A stretch of 64,000 bases of DNA, from assembly GCF_041146395.1 (NCBI RefSeq), contig NC_090984.1:84269114-84333113 (forward strand). Reading direction: 5' to 3'. A program made the position numbers and the translations under genes. Source of the stretch: Eulemur rufifrons (Eukaryota; Chordata; Mammalia; Primates; Lemuridae). The first letter of the stretch is position 1, and every line of letters starts with the position of its first letter. Of this stretch, positions 12,140 through 23,385 are shown piece after piece. The notes beneath the pieces were generated by a model, which was not told the origin of the DNA, made no database searches, and saw nothing but the letters and a program-made list of their open reading frames with translations.

Positions 12140-13409
12140 TTTACAAGGGCAGAAAAAACCTATATGAAAAACTATTCCTGAGCTCCACGAGGGAAGACCA
12201 GACTAACATTAAGATACACAGTTACAATAAAATCACAGGTTATTTTTTTTTTTAATTTACAATATAATCCTAAAGTTCTTCTGGAAAAATAAGTTTGTAG
12301 GAATAGGCAAGAAATGCCTGGGTAAATAATTTGTACCTCATAGAACAAAATGCTATGTATTTAAAAAATTATTCTATTCTCTGTGATTTAATATGCCCTT
12401 GTTTGGTGGGTTTGTATATGTTTATAGCAATCCTCAGCTAAGTGATCTTGGTTTACAATATGTTCTTAGGGAGGAATACTGACTTTATACTGAGCAGAAT
12501 TCTTCCAAATTCATTCTCTCATTACAACATGAGATGTCGATAAACTGTGTTTATCTGATGGGTTTAAATTTTAAATATTTAGTTTGTGAACAAAATGCCT
12601 GCACAAGGTCAACTTATATATCCTCAAGGATAGAGGAGGCCTTGTTTGAACAAACCTAGAATGTGCAAATTTGTTTGTCAATATGACCCAAATCTCCTCC
12701 AAATAATGGGAGTTTAAGAGTTTATGAATCAACCTGAACAGCTTGCTGATGATCATTTAACAGACTGTGTGGGAAATTGAGTTTACTTCAAATTTATGAA
12801 CTGATGGAGCTATTCCTTACAATGATTAACAATGAGTCATAGAAGAAACCAAGGGCCATTCTCAGGCACTTGCGCCTAATGTCAGGTGTGGAGAGAGTGA
12901 GAACAGTTGTAGAAGAGGGAAAGGTCTCATGACATCTGTTAGCTAATTTTCATTTTTAAAGTGAAGACACAGACTGGAAAAATTTTAAGGTGAACTTAGT
13001 ACCTAAAACATCTCCAAAATGGGTGCTTTGTGAAAAGCCTGGGTCACAATCCCCAAAAGATTATTATTAATATAAGAAAGCAATAACTCAGAGGAAGCTG
13101 TAATAATATCACAATATGTTTACTTAATTTGGGGACTCATAATAGAATATTAGTGCAGGGAGCATAGGGTGGTTGAACACATTTCTCTGATAATTAATGT
13201 TTTTACCTGAAAAACACATCATATACACATTCCAAGGCCCAGATGTGAAACACTTAGAAAAGTACTATATAAAAGTAACTGAAGCAAATTTAACAGCAGA
13301 TGGTTAAGTAGAAAGAAGACATGGAACCGATCTTCCAAAAGTGATTTTCATAATGCAATGTTTCTCACCTTTAAAAAGAATAATTAATAAAATGAACAAT
13401 TTTTACTTA
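12140..13409. other. Unique DNA, no gene seen
   Basis: No repeat recognised. The part 12380-12870 is non-repetitive with mixed composition and could be conserved non-coding DNA. A 61-codon minus-strand frame at 12571-12756 has no recognisable features. Confidence 0.5.
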
Positions 13410-13676
13410 GAGTTTGTTCAACAAATATTTGTCCAACAAATGTTGATTGAGCGTCTGTCATGTCTGGGGACTGTGTTGAGGACCTTAAAAGCTCTATCTC
13501 ATTCACCAACACAAGAATCTGATGAGAGAGGTAAATATCATTATTTTCCATAATGGAAACCAAACATAAAGAGTGTAACAATCCATCCAAGTTCACCCAG
13601 CCTATTAGTGATGGAGTTGGAATTCAAACCCAGGTATTTTGGCACTAGGAATACAAGTGTTGACTGCTAAGCTAAA
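13410..13676 (+). mobile_element. MIR SINE, sense orientation
   Basis: The order matches MIR: gttgattgagcgtctgtcat, then 'catttccataatgg'-type core text, then 'aagttcacccagcctattag' and ggaattcaaacccagg near the tRNA-derived end. Two overlapping 70-codon frames on opposite strands (13341-13553 and 13384-13596) fall in this SINE and are not genes. Confidence 0.8.
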
Positions 13677-13726
13677 AAATACTATTAAATAAAATCCAGC
13701 CTATTTAGTGAATAAATGTTTCAAAA

Positions 13727-14206
13727 CAGTGGTCTCCAATCTTTTTAGCACCAGGGACTGGTTCCATGGAAGACAATTTTTCCACATACGGGGTCTGGGG
13801 TGGTGGGGTGGGGGAATGGTTTCAGGATGATTCAAGTGCATTACATTTACTGTGCAGTCAAACCCCTCTGCTAATGATAAACTGTATTTGCAGCCGCTCC
13901 CAGTGCTAGCATCACCACCTCAGCTCCACTGTAGATCATCGGGCATTAGATTCTCATAAGGAGCGTGCAACCTAGATCCCTTGCATGGGCAGTTTACATA
14001 CAGTATGGTTCACACTCCTATGAGAATCTAATGCTGCCACTGATCTGACACGAGGTGGAGCTTATGTGGTGATGGGAGTGATGAGGAGCAGCTGTAAATA
14101 TAGATGAAGCTTGGCTCACTGGCGGTCCGCTCACCTGCTGTGTGTTTGGGTTCCTAACAGGCCACAGATAGGTACCAGTCCTCAGTCTGGGGGTTGGGGA
14201 ATGCAG
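13727..14206. mobile_element. MER1-type hAT-Charlie element, complete
   Basis: It starts cagtggtctccaatcttttt and ends gggttggggaatgcag, which are the inverted terminal sequences of MER1-type hAT-Charlie elements. The 8-bp target duplications tttcaaaa (13719-13726) and ttttaaaa (14207-14214) agree at 7 of 8 bases. An internal near-perfect inverted repeat (13943-13967 with 14011-14034) could form a long hairpin. It has no coding capacity and depended on Charlie transposase supplied in trans. Confidence 0.92.
13790..13814 (+). repeat. G-quadruplex-type G-tracts
   Basis: Four runs of four or five G, separated by 3, 4 and 1 bases, lie inside the MER1-type element. The pattern fits the general rule for intramolecular G-quadruplexes. 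Confidence 0.7.
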
Positions 14207-14349
14207 TTTTAAAAGGTTGAATAAATATAGTATGAAAAATGTAAATGTAAAATTTGTTTCTTAAACAAAAATTTTTGTTTAAAAAATTAATAGTAAACAT
14301 TTTGGGTTAATTCTGCATGTTGTATTAGCAGAAAATGACCCAATGCTCC

Positions 14350-14495
14350 TTTTTTTTGTTTGTTTGTTTTTTTATACAGGCAGGGATCCCAGTATGTTGC
14401 CCAGGCTGATCTCAAACTCCTGGCCTCAAGTTATCCTCCCATCTCAGCCTCCCAAAATGCTAGCATTACAGGTGTGAGCCACTATATCCAGCCCT
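14350..14495 (-). mobile_element. Old Alu monomer (FLAM-like), antisense
   Basis: A T-rich head leads into 'tatgttgcccaggctgatct', ctcaaactcctggcctcaag and ttacaggtgtgagccactat, ending in tccagccc. Only one monomer is present and it is well diverged, so it is either a free left monomer or an Alu remnant. Confidence 0.85.
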
Positions 14496-14667
14496 TTTCC
14501 TCCTTTATATAAATAAATGGTACTTAAGAAATGTCAGCCCATAATATTGTTACCATTTCTGCATTTCTGAACCTATCAAGCACAGTGTAGCCCTAAATCA
14601 GACACAATGAAGAACACACATACAAATAAAAGGAGTTTATAATCTAAAATAAGAGAAGGCTAATATA

Positions 14668-15873
14668 TAGTTATGCATTGCTTAATGACAGAGACATATT
14701 CTGAGAAATGTGTTGTTAGGAGATTTCATCATTGTGTGGAGTGTACTTACACAAACCTAGATGGTATAGCCTACGATACATCTAGGCCATATGGTATAGC
14801 CTATTGCTTCTTGACTACAAACCTGTACAGCATGTTATTGTACTGAATACTACAGGCAATTATGACACAATGGTATTTGTATATCTGAATATGTCTAAAC
14901 ATATAAAAGATACATTAAAAATACTATATGAAAGACAAAATATGGTACATCTGAGGCACTTGCAATGAATGGAGCTTACAGGACTGGCAGTTGCACTGGG
15001 TGAGTCAGTGAGTCAGTGAGTCAGTGGCGAGTGAATGTGAAGACCCAGGACATGACTGTAGTGTAGACTTTATACATACTGTACACTTAGGCTACACTAA
15101 ATTTATAAAAAATATTTTTCTTTCTTCAATAATAAATTAACCTTAGCTTACTGTAACTTTTTTTTACTCTATAAACCTTTTAGTTAAAAATTTTTTTGAC
15201 CCTTTTATATTATAATAACACACAGCTTAAAACACAAACAGTATGCAGTTATACAAAAATATTGTCTTTGTTTTCATCTTTATAAGCTTTTTCTGTTTAC
15301 ATTTTTTTTTTTTTTTTTTTTACTTTTTAAACTTTTTTGTTAAAAACTAAGACAAAAACACACACATCAGCCTAGGTCTGCACAGGGTCAGGATCATCAA
15401 TATCACTGTATTCCACCTCCACATCTTGTCCCTCTGGAAGGTCTTCAGGCATGGAGCTGTCATCTCCTGTGACAACAGAGCCTTCTTCTGGAATATCGCC
15501 TGAAGGACCTACCTGAAGTTGTTTTACAATTAACTTTTTTTTTAATAAGTAGAAGGAGTATACTCTAAAATAACAGTAAAAAGTATAGTGTAGTAAATAT
15601 ATAAACCAGTAACATAGTCGTTTATCACCATTATCATGTATTATGTACTGTACATAATTGTATGTGCTATCCTTTTACAGGATTGGCAGGGCAGTAGGTT
15701 TGTTTACACCAGCATCACCACAGACACATGAGTAATTCACAGGGCTACCACATCAGGATGGCTACAACGTCACTAGGCAATAGGAATTTTTCATCTCCAC
15801 TATAATCTTAGGGGACCACCCTCATATATGCGGTTCATCATTAACCAAAACATTGTTATGAGGCTCATGACTG
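14668..15873 (-). mobile_element. Tigger-type (pogo/mariner) DNA transposon with transposase remnant
   Basis: The ends are tagttatgcattgcttaatg and, inverted, gaggctcatgactg, each next to a TA dinucleotide as expected for Tc1/mariner insertion. The 5' part with 'agatggtatagcctacgata' and 'gtatagcctattgcttcttg' matches the Tigger3/4 group. Minus-strand text at 15365-15530 codes for the acidic tail of the transposase (rich in Glu, Asp, Pro). At about 1.2 kb it is an internally deleted copy, and it is not active. The exact subfamily is uncertain. Confidence 0.88.
14999..15025 (+). promoter_or_regulatory. Three tandem AP-1-consensus heptamers
   Basis: The heptamer tgagtca occurs three times in direct 8-bp steps within the Tigger element, followed by a diverged copy. 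TGA(G/C)TCA is the Fos/Jun binding consensus. That the sites are present is seen directly; that they bind anything is inference. Confidence 0.5.
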
Positions 15874-15974
15874 TATATGAAATAATTAGAAATTATATTG
15901 GAAATAATTGCCTAAAGAGTTCTGCCTGAACAGTTGGCAAACATAACTGGATACAAATAGCCCTCTGTATAGAA

Positions 15975-16130
15975 AAGTGATTCTTAAAGTGTGGTCCAAG
16001 GAAACCTGGGGATCCCCAATACCCTTTCAGGAGGTCCCCAAGATCAAAGTCGTTTTCATCATAATGTTTTACTCTCATACCATCATGAGTATACAGAGGC
16101 ATTTTCCACTGCTATGTGCTTGGAATGTAA
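15975..16130. mobile_element. Probable hAT-type DNA transposon fragment
   Basis: The start agtgattcttaaagtgtggt resembles hAT terminal sequence. The text ggggatccccaataccctt, aggaggtccccaagatc and tcgttttcatcataatg belongs to a common old mammalian repeat whose name I do not assign. The 69-codon minus-strand frame at 15893-16102 is a by-product. Confidence 0.5.
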
Positions 16131-16297
16131 AATCCTAATTTTTCCAATCCCAGCAAAGTGGTAAATCTTAGGGTAAGACCACAGCAAGGTGGCCTCGAAC
16201 TCTGTGCGTCAGGCATTGCAAAGTTCATTGCAGTGGTCTCTGCACAGCTCTTCACACACAACCTTCAAAATTCGTGATAGCACTGCTCCTATCTTCA

Positions 16298-16425
16298 CCA
16301 GTGGTTCTCCAACCAGAATGTCCTAGAGAGCTTGTTAAAACAGATTAAGGGCCCCACCCCCAAATATCCTGATTCGGTAGGTCCCAGGCAAGGGCTGAGA
16401 ATCACCGTACTCAGCTGTAGACCAG
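16298..16425 (+). mobile_element. MER5A-type hAT MITE fragment
   Basis: Core phrases are cagtggttctccaacca, agagcttgttaaaacagatt, 'gggccccacccccaa' and gggctgagaatcaccgta. The order fits a MER5A/B copy with part of its right half missing. Confidence 0.75.
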
Positions 16426-17740
16426 CCAAACTCTCACCCCTGTCCAGCTGGCTGGGCTTCAAATAGAAAAACTGAGTGTGTGACCTACTCTAACCTTTTC
16501 AACTTCCCGTGCTTTGTCTTCACACACTGCTCTTCAAAAGCTTTCTACCTGGCTACAACTGCTCTCAGATAAGTACTCACGGAAAAGCTTTTGAGACATT
16601 CGACATTAAAGTTCTCTCTAGAAGTTCACACCTTGGAAATGTTAGTTGAAGTTGGATGACTTAGTCTTGAAATGATTCATCAGAACTAGAAAGTTCTGCC
16701 GGTGAAACCCTTGGAGCACAAGCAAGTATCTGGGGGCCACCCTCAATCTGGTTTCAGCCAGTAACAGAGATAAGTGTTTAAACAAAAATATTATCTGTAA
16801 TTGCTAAGGATATGTCTTTCGCGATACTCTAAAGCATGCCCTGCACCCAGCGGAATTCTACGAGACGGAGAAGTCTTTGAGGGCCTGCTGTCCTAACAGA
16901 ATGCCTGCCAGTATCCTGACAGAATTAGGAAGTCCCCCTTGAGCTGCCCTTCAGACAGGAGCACACACAAAGGAAGGCTTCAGCTGGAATCCTAAGCAAA
17001 GAAAAGTCAAGTGAGGAAAGTGGAACATTCAATTTTAGAATTGGCAAGTAGTAACATTTTGTAACCTTGAACGCTATTTAACTAAGAGTTGGAATTCCAC
17101 AAAATTGCAAATTTGATAACTAAATGCCCCCCTCCCCCGCCACAAACGTGAAAATTGTACTTGGAAAAAGATCTAAAATGCAGTTATTTAACCCAGGTTA
17201 ATTGGCACTAAAATCACAGGTACCAAAATTCTGGGGAAAGAAAATAGTCTGCAGACAAGAGGGAAAGAATAGAACTTATCTTGGTAGAAGGGATGCTTTA
17301 ATACTTTAAATGGCCTGTAGTTACAGAGCCATTTTCCTTGTGTCTCTCTTTAGGCATTTAACATTTCCATTGAGGGATCTTCCTTCCCTAAACTTTAGAC
17401 TTCTGTGATGCTTTTAGCATTGATGTGGTGACCTTTTACTTGCTCTCTTTATATTCATCTTTTCTCAGATCCGGAATTCTCAACTGCTTCTAAACCAAGA
17501 ACTTCACAAGGATTCCAAAGCCACTCAAGCCTTTTCTGTTAAATTCATCCAAGTTTGTTCAACAGAAGACTATAGGGTGCCTGTTAGGTATAACATATCA
17601 TATTAGATGTTTTGGGAGGGAAGAATCATGTGTCTGACAAAGCTTCTACCTCAGAAGTGATTTGGTTGAAGAAATAAGTTGCCTACATTTATGATGATGA
17701 AATAGGAGTGGATGATGAAATAGAAGTGCTACTTCCTGCA
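16426..17740. other. Unique DNA, no gene seen
   Basis: Mixed-composition DNA without a recognised repeat, containing a short C-rich tract at 17126-17141. There is no open frame of note. It is one of the less AT-rich unique parts of the window. Confidence 0.5.
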
Positions 17741-17905
17741 AGAAAGGCAAACATAGGTACAATGAGAGTTGAGAGGTGGAGGTGGAGGTGAGAAAGACTT
17801 TGAGGAAGAGGGGGCATTTAAACTGAGCTTTGGGGAATAGGCAGCGTTTGGACATGCAGATAACTGAGGGGTGGGAAGGAGGGGTAAGTGCTGCATGGCT
17901 GAAAT
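17740..17905 (-). mobile_element. L2 LINE fragment, antisense
   Basis: The phrase 'ggggcatttaaactgagctt' with tggggaatagg and 'acatgcag' resembles the common L2-derived text 'gacatttgagctgagtcttg' read on the opposite strand. It is short and diverged. Two overlapping minus-strand frames (17646-17965) are explained by it. Confidence 0.4.
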
Positions 17906-18890
17906 TTCACCTTTGCCAAATTTGTCTATGTGATAAATACGTATGTGCAAAGCAAATGCAGCCAATACCCTGGTGAGTCACATCATCTTATTCACATAGC
18001 AATCCCCCAAAATAATTGTGTTTTTAAAAATTCTAGTAAGAACTTTGTCTGGAAATATTTTTGGAGTATTTTTTTCCTCCTCCCTGAATATTCAATTTCT
18101 TAGTGTGAAACCCAATGCACCAGAGGGCACATTCACATTTGTGCCTTGTTTGCCGTAAATTCTTAAAAAGAGCCATGCTGAAGTGCTGAGATTTATATTA
18201 GCTGTATGCTAAGAATGCATTTGAGATGGTAAAGAACACTACAAATCTGGCTGAATCTGTGCTCTCTTTGGAAAATAATACAAAAATCATCCCAATGTAA
18301 TTTTTATGTTCTCAAGTCTGTCCCAACTGTGCATTTCCAGTTGAATGGTTTGAGTTTCTCCATCATAGAGGAAAAACACTTGAGTTAAGAAGACAGAAAT
18401 TAAAAAAAAAAAAAAAAAACCCAGGGGAGAAAAAAAATTCAACAAAATGAAGGAGGAAGTTGTTTGGAAATGAGGCAAGCATAAAAGGAGAGAGGGAGAG
18501 AGATGGAGAAGGGGAGATAGGGTTGGATGACAAGAAACATTTTCAAAACAACGCAAACCCTCTGCCTGTCCCTACTGTGGAAAGTACCCAGACTCTTGCA
18601 AGGAGGTTTCTCCCCATGGGCGCACCCATTATCAAGACTCCAAACCATCTGTCTGCCGCAGCCTTTGGCATTCCTGTCCTTGTGGGACAGAGGAAAGACA
18701 GACAGAATGCATGGGCTGGAGGAGGCGATGCATGCCAGAGGCGCCTGCGAGGATTGGGGGAAACAGACCACGCTGGTCTGAAGAGCCAGACACCTGTGTA
18801 AACTGCAGGAAGCTGAGAGAAGCCCAGCTGAGCTGATGGAGACACCACATGCAGGCGGCTTTAGGAGTCAAAGTCACACAGAGACAAAGG
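17906..18890. other. Unique DNA with a GC-richer patch and several overlapping open frames
   Basis: The patch 18540-18850 is less AT-rich than its surroundings. It is open in two plus frames (113 codons from 18460, 84 from 18527) and three minus frames (110 from 18771, 101 from 18848, 99 from 18931). None shows a recognisable domain. Openness in many frames at once suggests few TA-containing codons, not coding. An A-run at 18401-18419 and a GA-rich run at 18486-18520 flank it. A decayed exon cannot be excluded. Confidence 0.4.
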
Positions 18891-18897
18891 TGCACGT

Positions 18898-18932
18898 GCT
18901 CACACACACACGGACATACACACTTACTCACT
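18898..18932 (+). repeat. Short CA-rich microsatellite
   Basis: An interrupted (CA)n tract, cacacacacacggacataca and flanking bases. It is too short to be strongly variable. Confidence 0.7.
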
Positions 18933-18934
18933 CA

Positions 18935-19214
18935 GTCAATCGGAAATGAATAGAGACAGACTGACCCAGAAAGGGGCAGAGAAACATTGAGAGGGAAAAA
19001 GAAATATTCAGACATGGAAAATTACTCCCCCAAAAGGATCTCAAGGAATATGGCTATTTCTAAATGTCCTTGTTTTGCATTCTCATAGAAATGTATTTGC
19101 TATGTCAAAAAAGTATAAATGACACCCTTCACTTGGTTAAGAGCACCCAATTAATTAAACTGAATAATTTGTCAAATATCTAGACAGATGGGAACCCACA
19201 TAACACTTATGGGT
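18935..19214. other. Unique DNA, no gene seen
   Basis: No repeat or frame of interest. Confidence 0.5.
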
Positions 19215-19332
19215 GTTTATAAAATACCTATGCCCAGGCCCCACCCCAGACCTGCTGAATCAAAATTTCAGGGCATGAGGGCTAAATCATGGGTAATACT
19301 GATGCCTGCCCCTGTTTAAGAGCCACTGAGAG
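19215..19332 (+). mobile_element. MER5A-type hAT MITE fragment
   Basis: It contains tgcccaggccccaccccaga, cctgctgaatcaaaatttca and a right end gtttaagagccactga. These are the central and 3' parts of MER5A. Confidence 0.75.
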
Positions 19333-19824
19333 ATTGGGAGTGGCTTGCATTCCATTTAAAAAAACGAAGAGCCTGTCTCTGGGAAATGAGACTGTTTACC
19401 TGCTCTGTATTTTAAGGGGAACACATGCAACGCACGCACAAACATACAGAGGGCAAGCAGCTGAGAAAAAGTCTTGAAATTTTAATTCTTAGAAAAAGAA
19501 TATACAATATAAAAAGGTTAACTCCAAGAACTTTCACAAATACTATATAACTTAACCTCATTAAGGTGTAGTAATTCCCATTAAAGAATATTTATTCTCA
19601 TATTTGGGGTTCCCATAAGCATATTGCAAGATAGCGTTTCCCAAAGTGGCATACTAATCCCCTAGAAGGATCACTGGGGGGAAAAGTTAAAGGAAATGGA
19701 GAACTCAACATACTTTTCCCAACATCCCCACACATGCACCAACTGCCACAATCCAATGACTATTAGCATTGAAGACATTTTTAAAAACCTATTTAATTTT
19801 ATTTAAAAAATTATTTTCCAAATG

Positions 19825-19955
19825 TATGTGTCCATAGAAGCAAATTTCAATGTAATACCTACAAGTATCATGAGGAACTGTTATTACAAGGGATTCACTT
19901 TTTTAAAAGCACTAGATTCTTGTGTAAAGAAAGATAACTGGTCGCCAACCACAGC
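19825..19955 (+). repeat. 131-bp direct repeat, copy 1
   Basis: From tatgtgtccatagaagc to ccaaccacagc, this aligns without gaps to 21913-22043; I count 16 mismatches in 131 positions (about 88% identity). Homology ends sharply on both sides. It may be two copies of an uncharacterised dispersed repeat or a local duplication. An 84-codon frame at 19822-20076 runs through copy 1, but the corresponding frame of copy 2 contains stops. Confidence 0.9.
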
Positions 19956-20082
19956 CTCCTTTTATTTTCTTAAAGAGTCAAAGCCAGTGATTTATAAAAT
20001 CATAATTGTAAAACAGCAACAACACAGGCCATGTCAAAAGCACATGTATCAGCATTCATCATTTTCCATCGTCTAAATTCTT

Positions 20083-20416
<334 letters not shown>

Positions 20417-20432
20417 CATCGTCTAAATTCTT

Positions 20433-21912
20433 GACCTGCCTTAGGTGAAGATCAAACTAAATTATTTTCTGATACATTAAAAACAAAACAAAACCAGAAA
20501 AAAAAAAAAAAAGAAAAGCCCTCTGAGGAATTTGAGCTAATCACAGCTCATGGCCATGGTAGACAGGAAAGCACTTGAAATTGATTAACAGAAGTAAATT
20601 TTAAGCTAAGGACACCCTGAAAAGAAAGCCACTAGTAGGAGAGAGTTAACTGTGATGAGCCTTTTCTCAGGAGGTCAAGGAAGCCCTGCTGACTGTTGGG
20701 TGGTTGTGTAAGGTGGGATCTGGTGCTGGTCCCTTTACTCTGCTGCTGGTCGCAATCCCTTACATAGAGCCAGCACAAGAAGAGGATGATTTGAGGTAGG
20801 TCACATTAGCTATTGGTGAAAACACTAGGTTGATTCATAACTGCATAATTCACCAGTTCCTACACATCTGTTACATAAGCAATGCTAGCTTGACAGAAAG
20901 GCCTTCAGAGAGCCTGTGAAGATGGGGTAAATCTGGTTTCAGCAGGAAACACTGGATGTGAGACAAAAGTCTCACAAGGGAAATTGGAAAGATGAAAAGT
21001 TAACAAGAAAGATAAGAACACACAAACTTTTATTTCTAAAGCTAATGCGCCTAGGTAAGGAAAACTCTGCAAGTCATTCCTGAGTGGCATACATAACTGG
21101 TCCTGTAAAATGAGTATGTAAAATAATTTTTTAAAAGTTGGGCTTTTTATCATGGACGGTGGCTTTTTTTTACACATGGTTTTGGAGCAAATGGTTGCTA
21201 AGAAATATGACAGAATGAGGAAATAGACTGTAAGTGATATTTGGGGTGTGTGTAAGATAGGGAGGGGTGGGCATGATGAACTAATGTAACAGAATGTAAC
21301 TAAAGAAATTTCTTATCCATGGTTGGTTTGGCATCATTTTAAGTCTTTAGTTTGAAATTTCCAGATCACACCTCTCTAACTTGGTTTTAAAATATGAAAC
21401 CTGATATGCATTCTTTCAAAACTCACTGTCCACACAGTGGATGGTGACAGTAAAGGAGAACAATTTAGCAAGAAAATACTAAAAATTTCCATTGGGTGGT
21501 TTATCAGGTCAAGGTTTTGTTCATTAAGTCTCAGTTTTCTTAATAGAAACAGGTGTGGTTTTATTCTGAAATAAAAATATCAAATAATCTTCTAATATGA
21601 CAAAGCTATGTACTGTCGCTTGTTGATTCTCATTGCCCTCTTTCTCTCCCAAAACCTCGCTCCCATCCCACCCCTGAATATTTCAGCAGAGTACTAAGCC
21701 AACAGCTGAGGGAATCAGAGCATAGCAGCCAGCTCCTCTGGGTGCTAAGAAAAATACAACCACCACCACCATCTTAGCATGGAAATGTGATGCTATTTCT
21801 CGGGGTGTTCTCTGTGTTAAGTGTGCCACAGACACTGACCTACATGTACTTCTCCTGGATGGTCTCATCGGGTCTCAGAAGGGTCCTTGCTAAGGAGAGG
21901 AAAAGGCCTCCT
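20433..21912. other. Unique DNA, no gene seen
   Basis: It contains an A-run at 20498-20512 and otherwise no recognised repeat. The 90-codon minus-strand frame at 20905-21177 and the 61-codon frames near 21683-21969 show no domain. Confidence 0.5.
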
Positions 21913-22043
21913 TATGTGTCCATAGAACAAATTTTCAATATAATGCCTATGAGTATCATGAAGAACTAGTTTTACAAGGAATTCACTTTTTAAAAAGCAC
22001 TAGATTCTTGTATAAAAAAAGATAACTGGTCACCAACCACAGC
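21913..22043 (+). repeat. 131-bp direct repeat, copy 2
   Basis: Same orientation as copy 1 at 19825-19955, 2,088 bp downstream. Alignment is gap-free with about 88% identity. The left flanks (tttccaaatg versus aggcctcct) and right flanks (ctccttttat versus ttgagctccc) do not match. Confidence 0.9.
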
Positions 22044-22189
22044 TTGAGCTCCCTAAACTAGTATTTTAGATGAGTGAAGGATGAGAGTGTAAAGAGTTAT
22101 ATATTGATTTCCATAAATATTTGGGAAATGTTATTAACTATAAAAGGTAAATCACAAAGAAGTATGTATAAGATAATCTGATTTTGTTA

Positions 22190-22376
22190 AAATAAGTATC
22201 CTTTTCTCCATGGACAATGTATTGTAGGTAATAGGCTATTAACATGATAGATGTGATGTGTTGTTTTGTCCTTTTCTGGCTTTGGCATTAAGGTGATACT
22301 GACTTCATAGAGTGAGTTAGGGAGGATTCCCTCCTTCTTTATGTTATGGAATAGTTTTAGTAGTATAGGTGCCAAC
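22190..22376 (-). mobile_element. L1 ORF2 fragment, inverted relative to its neighbour
   Basis: On the minus strand this is L1 reverse-transcriptase text (aaggagggaatcctccctaa, ctcactctatgaagtcagta, 'atcaccttaatgccaaagcc'). It lies head-to-head with the L1 3' part that starts near 22378, as after twin priming. However, several hundred bases of ORF2 are missing between the two halves. Confidence 0.8.
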
Positions 22377-22377
22377 T

Positions 22378-23385
22378 GGGAGAAAATATTTATTAAGATA
22401 AAAAACCTATCTGACAAAGAGCTAGAATCTAAAATATTACAGAACTCCCAGACCCAATATAAAAATAAACAATCCAATTATAAAATGGGCAAAAGACAGA
22501 GACATTTCACTGAAGAGGACAGATGAATCACAAATGCACACATAAGAAGATGTTCATCACTGGTCATTATGGAAATGCACATTAAGATCACAATAAGCTA
22601 TCGCCATACTTCTATCAGAACAGCTAAAATAAAATTAATGACAATTCCGAATGCTAGTGAGCATGTAGAGAAAGTGGATCTCTTACACATTTCTGGTGGT
22701 AAATATAATAATTTAGAAGTTTCTTTAAAAATTAAGTATATAAAAAATTAAGTATATAGTTACCACACAAGCCAGAAGTTGCACATTTACTCAAAAATAA
22801 AAACTTATATCTGCACAAAAATAGATATATATGAGTGTTAATATCATCATTATTTGTAATAGTAAAAATTTCCCTCTATTGGTGAATGATTAAACAAACT
22901 ATGGTAGGTCCATATCATGGAATACTACACAGCAATAAATAGAACAAACTATTGATACATGCTGCAACTTGGATGGAGCTCAAGTCATGCTGAGTAAAAA
23001 CAAGCCATCAAAAGATTACATACAGTGTTATTGCATTTATCTAACACTCTAAAAATGACAAAATTTTAGGGATGGAAAAAAAATATTGGTGGTCAGGCTT
23101 AGAGATGGTGAAAGGAGGGAAGAAAAGTGTGATGAGGAAATATTCATCATGGTAGACTAGTTCTATATCTTGATTGTAGTGGTGCTTACACAAACCTGCA
23201 CATGTGATAAAATGTCATGGAACTACACACAAACTATGAATACCAAATCCTGGTTTTGATATCATACTGTATGTTCCATGTGACCATTGATGGAAACTAT
23301 CTGAAGGGTACTTGGGACCTCTCTGTACTATTTTTGCAATTTCTTGTGACTCTATATTTAAAAATAAAAAATTTTTAAAAGTCAG
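22378..23385 (+). mobile_element. L1M ORF2 end and 3' UTR
   Basis: Late ORF2 text: 'aaaaacctatctgacaaaga', 'gggcaaaagacagagacat', 'aatactacacagcaataaat' and acttggatggagctcaagtc. It is followed by a 3' UTR ending near 23385 (atatttaaaaataaaaaatt). A short phrase, aaattaagtatata, is duplicated at 22727-22757. It is old and has no open frame. Confidence 0.82.
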
